This document shows, in pieces, positions 1 to 7,286 of a DNA stretch of 9,051 bases. The stretch covers positions 1 to 9,051 of the forward strand of contig SKQJ01000423.1 of assembly GCA_007119075.1 (NCBI GenBank). The letters are read 5' to 3'. Under the pieces are notes generated by a model that saw only the letters and a list, made by a program, of their open reading frames with translations, had not been told where the DNA came from and ran no database searches. How positions within the stretch are numbered: position 1 is the first letter of the stretch; every line of letters begins with the position of its first letter. The stretch is from Bacteroidales bacterium (GTDB lineage: Bacteria; Bacteroidota; Bacteroidia; Bacteroidales; PUMT01). Position numbers and translations under genes: made by a program.

Positions 1-1428
1 GGCATACAGAATTCCAACCTCCTTGTCATCCTGAATGACAATAATATAGCCATCGATCCAAATGTCGGCGCCCTGAAGGAATATCTTCTTGATATCACCA
101 CATCCCACACGTATAACAGAATTAAAGATGATGTCTGGCATCTGCTTGGCAAAATAAGCAAGCTTGGACCCAGGGCCAGGGAAGCCGTTCAGAAAATCGA
201 AGGTGGTCTCAAAACGGCCCTGCTAAAACACAGCAATCTTTTCGAATCCTTGAATTTCAGATATTTCGGCCCCGCAGACGGCCACGATGTTGTATCTCTG
301 ACAAGGATCCTCAGAGATCTGAAACAAATTCCGGGGCCCAAATTGCTTCATGTAAGAACGGTCAAGGGAAAAGGCTTCCCCCATGCAGAAAAACACCAGA
401 CTATCTGGCATGCCCCGGGACTTTTTGACAAAAAGACCGGCGAATTTCTTACAATCAAATCAGAGAAACCTTCTCCTCCGCGTTACCAGGATGTTTTCGG
501 CCATACCATTCTGGAGCTGGCTGAAAAAAATGATAAAATAGTAGGAATCACCCCTGCTATGCCGACAGGATGTTCCCTGAATATAATGATGGAAAAAATG
601 CCCGAACGCACTTTTGATGTGGGCATTGCAGAACAGCATGCGGTGACTTTTTCGGCCGGACTGGCGGTCAAGGGGATGCTCCCGTTCTGCAACATTTATT
701 CATCGTTCATTCAGCGGGCCTATGACCAGGTGATACACGATGTTGCGCTGCAAAATCTCAATGTGGTTTTTTGCCTTGACAGGGGCGGCCTGGCCGGCGG
801 CGATGGTGCAACCCACCATGGTTTCTTCGATATCGCATACATGAGAAGCATTCCCAATATGACTGTCTCCGCTCCCATGAACGAGGAGGAGCTGAGAAAT
901 CTCATGTATACCGCCCAGATGAAAGATATGGGGCCATTTGTGATCCGCTATCCCCGCGGAAACGGGGTCATGGCAGAATGGCGCAAGCCTTTCAGGAAGA
1001 TTGCCATGGGCAAGGGCAGAAAACTTCGTGACGGAACCGACCTGGCAATCCTCAGCCTTGGGCACCCCGGCAACTTTGCGGCGTCGGCCTGCATTAAGCT
1101 GGAGCAGGAAAACATAAATGCCGCCCATTTTGATATGCGCTTTGCAAAGCCCCTCGATCAGGAGTTGCTGCATTATGTTTTCAAAAAATTTAAAAATATA
1201 ATTACCGTGGAAGACGGGATGCTGACAGGCGGCTTTGGAACGGCTGTTCTGGAATTCATGTCGGAAAACGGATATCAGTCCAAAGTCGTCCGGCTTGGCA
1301 TACCCGATAAATTCATCGATCAGGGAACGCTTAAGGAACTCTATGCCGAATGCGGTTTCGATGAGGCCGGAATTACAGCAGCCGCCAAAAAGATGACAAA
1401 GAAACTGATCCTTTCATCAACCGGATAA
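1..1428 (+). CDS. dxs: 1-deoxy-D-xylulose-5-phosphate synthase, 5'-truncated by window edge
   Basis: Dxs is the cytosolic thiamine-diphosphate enzyme that condenses pyruvate and glyceraldehyde-3-phosphate to DXP, the entry step of the MEP isoprenoid pathway. The frame is open from base 1 and gives 475 residues. The family is usually about 620-640 long, so roughly the first 150-165 residues, including the GDG part of the ThDP/Mg site, lie outside the window. Visible landmarks (numbered from base 1) are the second half of the cofactor motif, LNDN at 11-14; YFGPADGHD near 88-96; the catalytic-glutamate segment DVGIAEQHAVTF with Glu211; the IYSSFIQRAYDQVIHD segment with Arg239; DRGGLAGGDGATHHG near 260-274; and the C-terminal transketolase domain with VEDGMLTGGFG. 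A TTG at 250 is only an internal leucine codon, not the start. The next gene is a tRNA with its own promoter. Identification is firm; the missing start is purely a window effect. Confidence 0.97.
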   Translation, partial: GIQNSNLLVILNDNNIAIDPNVGALKEYLLDITTSHTYNRIKDDVWHLLGKISKLGPRAREAVQKIEGGLKTALLKHSNLFESLNFRYFGPADGHDVVSLTRILRDLKQIPGPKLLHVRTVKGKGFPHAEKHQTIWHAPGLFDKKTGEFLTIKSEKPSPPRYQDVFGHTILELAEKNDKIVGITPAMPTGCSLNIMMEKMPERTFDVGIAEQHAVTFSAGLAVKGMLPFCNIYSSFIQRAYDQVIHDVALQNLNVVFCLDRGGLAGGDGATHHGFFDIAYMRSIPNMTVSAPMNEEELRNLMYTAQMKDMGPFVIRYPRGNGVMAEWRKPFRKIAMGKGRKLRDGTDLAILSLGHPGNFAASACIKLEQENINAAHFDMRFAKPLDQELLHYVFKKFKNIITVEDGMLTGGFGTAVLEFMSENGYQSKVVRLGIPDKFIDQGTLKELYAECGFDEAGITAAAKKMTKKLILSSTG

Positions 1429-1492
1429 CCGGCGGGAAATTTACCGTGCTTCTTCAATCCCCGAATTAAGTAATTTCCTGCAATCGTGAAAT

Positions 1493-1534
1493 AAGTCAAA
1501 AAGTGATTCGTTCTTTAGCTGCGTTTGACTTTTT
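1493..1534 (+). repeat. Inverted repeat after dxs, possible weak terminator
   Basis: AAGTCAAA (1493-1500) is exactly complementary to TTTGACTT (1524-1531), with a 23-base loop, and the right arm runs into five T residues (1530-1534). It lies 65 bases after the dxs stop, so it could be the dxs terminator. The stem is AT-rich and the loop is long, which makes it weak. The right arm also contains the TTTG that serves as the -33 element of the tRNA promoter. The dyad is seen directly; the role is inference. Confidence 0.35.
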
Positions 1535-1556
1535 AGAGGATAAATTTCTATCTTCG
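1524..1556 (+). promoter_or_regulatory. Bacteroidota-type promoter for tRNA-Leu
   Basis: The -33 element TTTG (1524-1527) is followed after 21 bases by TATCTTCG (1549-1556), a 7 of 8 match to the Bacteroidota -7 consensus TAnnTTTG. The implied transcript start is near 1561-1565, about 15 bases before the mature tRNA. Both elements and their spacing fit the known consensus for the primary sigma factor of this phylum. Confidence 0.65.
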
Positions 1557-1578
1557 CATTCGCCAGTCTATATGAACT

Positions 1579-1662
1579 GCCCGGATGGCGGAATTGGTAG
1601 ACGCGCTGGTCTCAAACACCAGTGGTAGCAATACCGTGCCGGTTCGATCCCGGCTCCGGGTA
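1579..1662 (+). tRNA. tRNA-Leu (anticodon CAA)
   Basis: This is a class II tRNA of 84 bases that reads UUG codons. The acceptor stem pairs 1579-1585 with 1655-1661. Six pairs are Watson-Crick and the outermost pair is G1-U72. The D stem is GCG/CGC (1588-1590 with 1602-1604) around the GGTAGA-type loop. The anticodon stem is CTGGT/ACCAG with loop CTCAAAC, placing CAA at 1613-1615. The long variable arm pairs GGTA with TACC. The T stem GCCGG/CCGGC encloses TTCGATC. The discriminator is A1662, as expected for leucine. The 3' CCA is not encoded, since the next bases are CTT. The gene has its own promoter and terminator. Confidence 0.96.
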
Positions 1663-1665
1663 CTT

Positions 1666-1703
1666 AAATCCCCCTGAAAGCATCTAACAGGGGGATTTTT
1701 TTT
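1666..1703 (+). terminator. Intrinsic terminator of tRNA-Leu
   Basis: An 11-bp perfect stem pairs 1666-1676 with 1688-1698 (core ATCCCCCTG / CAGGGGGAT) around an 11-base loop. Its right arm leads into an uninterrupted run of eight T residues (1696-1703). It starts four bases after the tRNA. On the minus strand the same stem is followed by only three T residues, so it would be a poor terminator for the converging ABC gene. Confidence 0.9.
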
Positions 1704-1784
1704 GTCTTTTTTTATCTGAAAATTCCGCCTGCCTTCGGAAAATACCAGGCTCGCTTCGCGTCAGAAAAAACTCCTGTTGCCAGA

Positions 1785-4700
1785 TCAATGCTTCCTTAAC
1801 CTTATGCTTTCTGCCAGTCTGGCGACTTTCCTTGGAAGATCGATGAGTATGACCAGGTAAAGGACCAGGCTCATAAGCCAGATCGCCGAAATATTGAACC
1901 AGAGCGTGTCGACATATTCATTGTTGAATCTCTTAACCGGTGCGTAGAAATGAGCCCGGCCCAGATTTGAAACCGGCATGAGATATACAGGGTCTTTCTT
2001 CTGAACCAGCCGCTCATTGGTCTTTTGAATCACTTCCACCTCGTGGCGATTCAGCACCAGATCGGCAAGGGCCCTGTTATGATAGCGCCGGCGCATCCGG
2101 TGCAGGGCGTCCGGTCCCAGTGCTGTTTCAAGCTCCCTGAAAACACGGTCCCTTTCAGCCGCAGCCTCCCGGGCAACCTGCGAAAAATGCAGCCGCATAT
2201 ATATCAGGTACCCGGTAGTTTCCTCCGCAACCGTTCCATAAAACTCATCAGCACTGATATTGTCAATGTATTCGAATGGCATCAGGCCGGAAGCCTGCTG
2301 GAGGTAATCGATTTCATTGCGTAGGATGTTGAGATTGATTTCCGTTTCCGTGTCATTGATCCCCAGAACAAGTTCCCGGCCAATCAGCTCAACCTTGGCC
2401 TGCAGGCGCGGGATAAGGAATGATGCCTTGAATCCGGCGTCGCTGTTCTGCTGCTCGTATTCAAAAAAATTCCTTTGAAACCGGTTCCCGGCAAACTGCT
2501 CTACGGCAAGTGCTTCGAACGCCCACCGTGAGGCCATAAGATCTCCCACAACCGGCACATGGATCTTGTCGGTAAGACTGTCATGCAGCTCATCGAATTT
2601 AACCACTACTCCCCCGAGAAGAAGCTGGGGCACCAGCAGAAAGGGAACCAGGATATAAATCGTAACTACCGAATTGAAGGCCGATGATATAAATAAACCC
2701 AGCATATTGGCAAAACAGGCCGCGCTGAAAAGCACCAGCCAGTAGGTCAGTGTCATGCCCCTTATTTCCAGGATAAGATTGCCGATAATTACAAAGCTTA
2801 TCATCTGGATGGCTGAAATCAGAAAGACCCAGCCCACTTTCGAGCTCAGGTAGCTAAACCAGCTCAGGTTCAGGAAAGATTCCCTTTCAAGGATCTTGCG
2901 ATCCTTGATTATTTCATCGGCACTGATAGACAAGCCAAGAAAAAGCGCCACAACCACAGCCATAAAAAGGTAAGAGGGCATATTCACATTTTCGGCAAAA
3001 ATATATTCTCCCTCATGGAGGTACTTTGTGAAATATCCCAGGATGAACGCCAGCGCCGGCGCTTCCAGAAGGCTTACCATCAGGTATTGCCGGTTGCTGA
3101 TCTTGGAAAGGAAATTGCGGATGCTGTAGATCATGAATTGCTTTTCCACTCCGGGCAGTGAAAAAAGATTGGGAGGCAGCACATTTTTTCCCGTTCTGAC
3201 GGTGTCATGTTTTGCAAGTTTTTCCTGGTAATGCCTGTACCATTCCTCCGGCTGAATTTTCCGTTTCAATGTGTGATGTCCCGTACGGCTGATTTCTTTT
3301 GCTTCGATGATCTTCAGGATCTGTTCCGAGGGGATATTGCCGCAGCAATTGCATTCTGTCTGCCCCGGGTTTATATGTCCGCTTAATTTTTTGAAATAAA
3401 CAAGTGCTTCAAGCGGATTTCCCCGGTAAACGGGATAACCGCCCTTGTCAATGATCCAGAGCTTGTCGAGAAGCTTGAAATTATCGGATGTAGGCTGATG
3501 TATATTTGCAATAATAAGCTTCCCTTTCATTGCCTGTTCCTTGAGAAGAGCCATGACCACGTCGGAATCAAGCGATGAAAGACCTGAGGTGGGTTCGTCT
3601 ATAAAAAGCACGGATGGTTCCCGTAACAGTTCCAGGCCAATGTTCAGCCGTTTCCTTTGTCCGCCGCTGATGATTTTTTTCAGGGGATTTCCTACCTGAA
3701 GATCCCTGATTTCATCGAGTCCGAGATCGGAAAGAACTTTTTCAACTATCTCAACGATGTTTTCTTCCTTCAGGTTGCCGAAACTTAATTTTGCACTGTA
3801 ATATAGATTCTGGAAAACTGTCAGCTCTTCAATGAGCAGGTCATCCTGGGGCACATAACCGATCTGGCCTTCGATCCTGTCCGACTCCTTATGGATGTCG
3901 AAAGAATTGATCAGTATCCTTCCCCTGTCAGGCCTGAGTTTCCCGTTGAGCACATTGAGAAGGGTAGATTTTCCGGAGCCGCTGATGCCCATCACGCCGA
4001 TCAGCTGACCGGATTCTTCTGAAAAGGTGAAGGGTTTAAGCCCGTTTTGGCTCAGGGGATAACGGTATTCAATATTCAATGCCGTCAAAACTATCTTGAC
4101 CCCTTTGTTGGACTGAAAAAACCGGGAAGAAATTTCGGAATAATAAACAGGCTCAATATTGCTGCCCTTGATTGCCCCGCCCCTGTTTAGTATATAAAAC
4201 CTGCCTGTCAAAAGCGGCTTTCCTTCATAGCTGAGCTCATCATTGCCCGTATACCTGAAGACAAAAAGGCCGGTGCTTCTTAAAAGCATCACAATGATCC
4301 TGCCCTTCAGGCTTTGACGTTCGATAATATGATGGTAATTTTCCGTCCTGGGCATGTTTTCCTCAACCCACACTCCTTCAAGATCCTCGGCCGACGTTTT
4401 TTTAGGCTTTTGAATTATAAGAAGGTTTTTGGGATCGATTCTCGAGTGACTGCCTTCCAGGACAAAAGCCTTCGCATCGCTGAACTCGGCGGGCGAAATA
4501 TTGAAGCTTTCAGCAACAGTGCCGATAAACTCAAGGTCAGGATCTGAAAAAAAATCTTCATCATTTACAAATTCCAGCAGCCTGAGGAAAACAATTACCT
4601 TGTCGTTCTGGTGAAGATCGCGGTTTATCTGGTTGCATACATTGGTGACCTGGAATTTCAGGATCGAGGTGCCGGCAGGTCCGCCGGTTTCTTCCTTGAG

Positions 4701-4886
4701 CTCGCGGGAATAAAAATCGAAATAATCATCAAACAGCCTGAGGTATTCTTCCGCCAGAGGCTGTTCCAGATGCTGCTGAAGATAGGATAAAACAACCTTC
4801 CGGCTCCGTTCGGAAACCTGTTTGTAGTTTACGTTTGCAATTAATGCAAACAAATGAATCAATGCATTAAAAATTGATTCACTCAT
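1785..4886 (-). CDS. ABCG-type ABC transporter fusion with TerB-like N-terminal region
   Basis: This is a 1033-residue inner-membrane protein carrying ATPase and permease in one chain. Residues 1-140 are helical and resemble TerB-like domains. Residues about 185-260 look like a small beta-rich domain, perhaps FHA-like. The ATPase follows, with Walker A GISGSGKST (300-308), Q-loop Gln347, signature ISGGQ (406-410), Walker B VLFIDEP (426-432), D-loop SSLD (437-440) and switch His463; all key residues are intact. A linker has a CNCC cluster (512-515). The ABC-2/ABCG permease has membrane segments near 603-620, 636-656, 682-708, 712-738, 740-760 and 998-1016, with a soluble insert of about 235 residues before the last one. 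As an ABCG half-transporter it should dimerise. The substrate cannot be read from sequence, and export is only the family expectation. The ATG at 4886 has no Shine-Dalgarno but lies about 70 bases below a good promoter. Confidence 0.9.
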   Translation of the reverse strand: MSESIFNALIHLFALIANVNYKQVSERSRKVVLSYLQQHLEQPLAEEYLRLFDDYFDFYSRELKEETGGPAGTSILKFQVTNVCNQINRDLHQNDKVIVFLRLLEFVNDEDFFSDPDLEFIGTVAESFNISPAEFSDAKAFVLEGSHSRIDPKNLLIIQKPKKTSAEDLEGVWVEENMPRTENYHHIIERQSLKGRIIVMLLRSTGLFVFRYTGNDELSYEGKPLLTGRFYILNRGGAIKGSNIEPVYYSEISSRFFQSNKGVKIVLTALNIEYRYPLSQNGLKPFTFSEESGQLIGVMGISGSGKSTLLNVLNGKLRPDRGRILINSFDIHKESDRIEGQIGYVPQDDLLIEELTVFQNLYYSAKLSFGNLKEENIVEIVEKVLSDLGLDEIRDLQVGNPLKKIISGGQRKRLNIGLELLREPSVLFIDEPTSGLSSLDSDVVMALLKEQAMKGKLIIANIHQPTSDNFKLLDKLWIIDKGGYPVYRGNPLEALVYFKKLSGHINPGQTECNCCGNIPSEQILKIIEAKEISRTGHHTLKRKIQPEEWYRHYQEKLAKHDTVRTGKNVLPPNLFSLPGVEKQFMIYSIRNFLSKISNRQYLMVSLLEAPALAFILGYFTKYLHEGEYIFAENVNMPSYLFMAVVVALFLGLSISADEIIKDRKILERESFLNLSWFSYLSSKVGWVFLISAIQMISFVIIGNLILEIRGMTLTYWLVLFSAACFANMLGLFISSAFNSVVTIYILVPFLLVPQLLLGGVVVKFDELHDSLTDKIHVPVVGDLMASRWAFEALAVEQFAGNRFQRNFFEYEQQNSDAGFKASFLIPRLQAKVELIGRELVLGINDTETEINLNILRNEIDYLQQASGLMPFEYIDNISADEFYGTVAEETTGYLIYMRLHFSQVAREAAAERDRVFRELETALGPDALHRMRRRYHNRALADLVLNRHEVEVIQKTNERLVQKKDPVYLMPVSNLGRAHFYAPVKRFNNEYVDTLWFNISAIWLMSLVLYLVILIDLPRKVARLAESIRLRKH

Positions 4887-4961
4887 TTTTTATCAAACAT
4901 TTTGATTACCAGTGGTCAAGGTTTCAGAAAAAATTATATCTGCTCCGCATTAAAATGAAAT

Positions 4962-4992
4962 CAAAAGTAATTGAATTTTCCATCAATTGAAA
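4962..4992 (-). promoter_or_regulatory. Bacteroidota-type promoter for the ABC transporter
   Basis: Read on the minus strand, TACTTTTG (complement of 4962-4969) is an exact match to TAnnTTTG. Nineteen bases upstream sits TTTC (complement of 4989-4992), a 3 of 4 match to the -33 TTTG. Transcription would start near 4957, leaving a leader of about 70 bases with no Shine-Dalgarno. Confidence 0.55.
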
Positions 4993-5114
4993 TCCCATCA
5001 GAGAACAATGCCTTGCACGGGAAGCCGGAGGGCTACGGTGAAGAAATTTTTAGGTTAAAGCCAAGCGGTTCCTGCAGGTCGAAAATCAGGGCCCCGCCTT
5101 CCGGCAGAAAAATC
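4993..5114. other. Intergenic stretch without a recognisable gene
   Basis: This stretch lies between the ABC gene's promoter and the terminator of the lipoprotein gene. It has several short GC-rich partial dyads, for example around 5092-5106, but no convincing RNA gene. The plus-strand open frame crossing it starts at a TTG and runs through the terminator into the antisense of the lipoprotein gene, so it is not credible as coding. Confidence 0.4.
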
Positions 5115-5148
5115 AAAAAAAAAGCCGGCACATTTCCTTGCCGGCTTT
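5115..5148 (-). terminator. Intrinsic terminator of the 273-residue lipoprotein gene
   Basis: AAAGCCGGC (5121-5129) pairs perfectly with GCCGGCTTT (5140-5148) around a 10-base loop. On the minus strand the stem leads into nine T residues (complement of 5115-5123). It begins 20 bases past the stop of the lipoprotein gene. The plus strand lacks a T tract after the stem, so the direction is clear. It insulates the ABC gene from upstream transcription. Confidence 0.88.
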
Positions 5149-5167
5149 ATGATTATTTATCCGGATA

Positions 5168-5989
5168 TTATGCCTGGACAATACGGTTTCTCAGATCTTC
5201 GATCCTGCCGGCAAAATTCTCAAGCTCCCGGTCTGACAAGGGTGATTGCTGATCTTTGATATAATCATGGATATCAGACAGATCATTGTATAAATCATCA
5301 AAATCCCCGTCAATTTCCTCCATAAGCGAAAGCAAAATTTCAAGGGGTTCGTCCTGTTGCAGGATGATGTCGGCAATTTCCCTGTTGTCCCTTGCTCCCA
5401 GCGCTATTTGAGAAGTAATGTACATGCCTTCGATCCAGCTTCCTGTCATCACCAGAAGTGACAGATCATCCCTGCGCTGACGGTTAAGGAAGTCATAAGT
5501 GTCGTAAAATGAATCTGAAACGATATGGATCAGCGAATCAGTATTGTTTATGTTATTCTCGACCCGTTGCGCAAATTGTTGATTGAATGTAGTGGATATA
5601 TTGAGATCATCTATGAGCTGCCGGCTAACCTGGAGAAATCTCCGGGTTTCCGCATTCATCTCGTAAATAGCTGCGTAGCTCAGATCAGCTCCGTATACCC
5701 CTAAATTCAATGCCTTGCTCCTTTCGGTAAAATATTTGTCTGCATTGGCGGGCGAATTTGAGATCCCAAGGATGTAGGGTGCACCCGCACGGTGGAGCAT
5801 TTCAATGACTTCAACGGATGTGGGTATCGGATATTCTTCCGGACTTACCGTTTCCTGGGCTCGCCTCTCCCTGTTATCGGTGATGGCACGTCCGGAGCGG
5901 TCGTCCCTTCTTTCGCCACAGGAAGAAATGAGTACTGCAAGAATAATTCCAACAGTAATTATCTGTAGTGAACCTGATAATTTTTTCAT
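5168..5989 (-). CDS. Predicted lipoprotein of unknown function
   Basis: The protein has 273 residues. The N-terminus is a lipoprotein signal: KK at 2-3, a hydrophobic stretch at about 8-21, and the lipobox ISSC with Cys24 as the predicted acylated residue. A charged, disordered-looking linker rich in Arg, Asp and Glu follows (25-50). The rest is predicted almost wholly helical and acidic, with a distinctive segment YFTERSKALNLGVYGADLSY at 86-105 and another at 182-193 (TGSWIEGMYITS). I recall similar lipoproteins from Bacteroidota without an assigned function and do not name one. No enzyme motif is visible. After Lgt acylation it should sit in the inner or outer membrane facing the periplasm. 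The ATG at 5989 is chosen because it gives a complete signal peptide and lies 37 bases below a promoter start. It is probably monocistronic, since both a promoter and a terminator flank it. Confidence 0.88.
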   Translation of the reverse strand: MKKLSGSLQIITVGIILAVLISSCGERRDDRSGRAITDNRERRAQETVSPEEYPIPTSVEVIEMLHRAGAPYILGISNSPANADKYFTERSKALNLGVYGADLSYAAIYEMNAETRRFLQVSRQLIDDLNISTTFNQQFAQRVENNINNTDSLIHIVSDSFYDTYDFLNRQRRDDLSLLVMTGSWIEGMYITSQIALGARDNREIADIILQQDEPLEILLSLMEEIDGDFDDLYNDLSDIHDYIKDQQSPLSDRELENFAGRIEDLRNRIVQA

Positions 5990-6030
5990 TTCAAGCTATT
6001 ATAAGTAGTTTTTACCAAATCTTTATAATC

Positions 6031-6063
6031 CAAAGTTACAATAATAATCAAAGGAAATCCAAG
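6031..6063 (-). promoter_or_regulatory. Bacteroidota-type promoter for the lipoprotein gene
   Basis: On the minus strand TAACTTTG (complement of 6031-6038) matches TAnnTTTG exactly. CTTG (complement of 6060-6063) lies 21 bases upstream as a 3 of 4 match to the -33 TTTG. Transcription would start near 6026, giving a leader of about 37 bases. Confidence 0.55.
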
Positions 6064-6108
6064 AAACATCGATCGTATTTTCAGAAAATCCCGGGCAATT
6101 CTGCTGAC

Positions 6109-7035
6109 TTACCTCAGTGAGAATTCGGTAGTGCCTATCTGGTAACCCTCGGTGTAAAGAACCACCTTGTAGGTTCCGGGGATAAGACTGCCGTCATCAT
6201 GATAATAAATGCATGCATCGATATCCAGGTTCTCATAATTAATATCCCTGGACGCTGTGAATACAACCGGCTCTTCCTCCAGCAATATCATGTTTTCGGC
6301 CGATGATGCCAGAACAAGGTCATCCGGACGGGTTATGCGCAGGTAGACTGTCCGCATTCCGGGGTCTGCAATTGCATTTCTCTTCAGGGTGAAACATATC
6401 TGAACCTGTTCGGTCCTCCCAACACGGTTAATTTCACGGCCCCTGCTGTTTATGGCTGATGCAGCCAGGTTCTCGACCATCAGCCTTGACCCGAGCTCTA
6501 CACGGGCGGAGAGATCTTCCTTGACCTGCCGTTCCTCTTCAAGCTGGGTCTCGGCCAGCACCGCTTGCTGTCTTACCTGCAAATTCTCAGCTCTTAATAA
6601 TATATTTGCCTGGTTCAATGAGTCAACCTGGACAATATAGCTTTTGAGAACATCCCTCAGGGTGCCCAATTCCCGCCGGTATTGATTTATGGTGGCAGCG
6701 TTGCTGACCCTTGTACGGTTGAGCTCATCAATAATTTTTTCAATTTCCTCCTGACGACTCTCCAGTTCCTCATTCAACCCGACATTATCGGTCATCAGAT
6801 CATCATATTCGCGCGACAGGTCCTCAAGCTCCCTGATCAGTTCAAATTTTTCATGGGTAACCTCCTCGAATTCTTCTACTCTTTGACGCCTGTCGTAAAG
6901 CAGCCATCCGAGTATCATAATAAGAATTACCAAAAATGTTGTCAGCGAGATTAAAATGGCGGTAAGTTTTTTACCTGAAAACCTTGGTTTTGGTTCATAA
7001 TCTCCTGCTCCGGATTTCCTTACGTTATTTTCCAT
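6109..7035 (-). CDS. Single-pass membrane coiled-coil protein of unknown function
   Basis: The protein has 308 residues in three visible parts. A short basic cytoplasmic tail (1-22) precedes one hydrophobic segment at about 23-47 (AILISLTTFLVILIMILGWL). Next is a long charged heptad-type coiled coil (about 52-182) rich in Glu, Arg, Leu and Gln. Last is a beta-rich C-terminal domain (about 205-308) with VQICFTLKRNAIADPGMRTV and a closing PGTYKVVLYTEGYQIG strand pair. By topology the coiled coil and C-terminal domain should face the periplasm. I recall homologous-looking proteins in Bacteroidota that are often mislabelled as SMC-like because of the coiled coil; no ATPase motif is present. The C-terminal domain may be a binding or assembly module, which is inference. 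The gene sits between the lipoprotein gene and lgt, 119 and 251 bases away. The ATG at 7035 places the basic tail directly before the membrane anchor. Confidence 0.87.
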   Translation of the reverse strand: MENNVRKSGAGDYEPKPRFSGKKLTAILISLTTFLVILIMILGWLLYDRRQRVEEFEEVTHEKFELIRELEDLSREYDDLMTDNVGLNEELESRQEEIEKIIDELNRTRVSNAATINQYRRELGTLRDVLKSYIVQVDSLNQANILLRAENLQVRQQAVLAETQLEEERQVKEDLSARVELGSRLMVENLAASAINSRGREINRVGRTEQVQICFTLKRNAIADPGMRTVYLRITRPDDLVLASSAENMILLEEEPVVFTASRDINYENLDIDACIYYHDDGSLIPGTYKVVLYTEGYQIGTTEFSLR

Positions 7036-7092
7036 TCCTGTTACCGTTCAAATTAAGTTATAAATACAGTTTTTTTATTATGGGCACCGGCG

Positions 7093-7100
7093 CAAAATTA
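7093..7100 (-). promoter_or_regulatory. Possible -7 element for the coiled-coil gene
   Basis: On the minus strand TAATTTTG (complement of 7093-7100) matches TAnnTTTG exactly and would give a leader of about 53 bases. No TTTG is found 19-21 bases upstream, and the region is AT-rich, so a chance match is quite possible. Confidence 0.3.
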
Positions 7101-7286
7101 AATTATTTCCGGATATTTATATCAGTCTTTTTATCCTCTGTAACAGATTGCCCTTACCGCCAGTTGAAGAAATCCTTCAAATTGCCTGCATCACGGTTGA
7201 GCCGGAATCCTGCACCGTTTTACCGAACGAAAAATATAACGATCTTCTTGCCGGCTTATTGCTGCAAAGACGCCGTTAACTAAAAC
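7101..7286. other. Intergenic stretch with a small perfect palindrome
   Basis: No gene is supported between lgt and the coiled-coil gene. The one regular structure is TTGAAG-AAATC-CTTCAA (7164-7180), a perfect 6-bp dyad with a 5-base centre. No T tract follows it on either strand, so it is not a normal terminator; it could be an operator or chance. No clear terminator for lgt was found here. The plus-strand open frame covering this stretch starts inside the antisense of the coiled-coil gene and has no family features. Confidence 0.4.

Noticed and set aside
700..1173. Minus-strand open frame of 157 codons inside dxs
   Set aside because: It lies wholly antisense to a firmly identified, conserved gene, and its translation has no recognisable domain.
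1526..1535. TTGACTTTTT as a classical -35 box
   Set aside because: No TATAAT-like box sits at 17 bases, whereas the Bacteroidota -33/-7 pair fits with the right spacing before the tRNA.
1666..1698. tRNA terminator as a bidirectional terminator for the ABC gene
   Set aside because: On the minus strand only three T residues follow the stem. A 5-bp stem at about 1727-1738 followed by TTTT on the minus strand is equally weak, so no terminator is assigned to that gene.
2025..2324. Plus-strand open frame of 99 codons inside the ABC gene
   Set aside because: It is antisense to the soluble insert of the ABC protein, with no domain or promoter support.
4971..5252. Plus-strand open frame of 93 codons across the gap between the ABC and lipoprotein genes
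   Set aside because: It starts at a TTG, reads through a strong opposite-strand terminator and ends inside the lipoprotein gene in antisense.
6109..7035. SMC-like chromosome protein
   Set aside because: The coiled coil suggests it, but there is no Walker A, Walker B or signature motif and the protein has a membrane anchor.
6984..7283. Plus-strand open frame of 99 codons across the gap next to lgt
   Set aside because: It begins in the antisense of the coiled-coil gene, has no promoter or ribosome site, and its composition looks like AT-rich noise.
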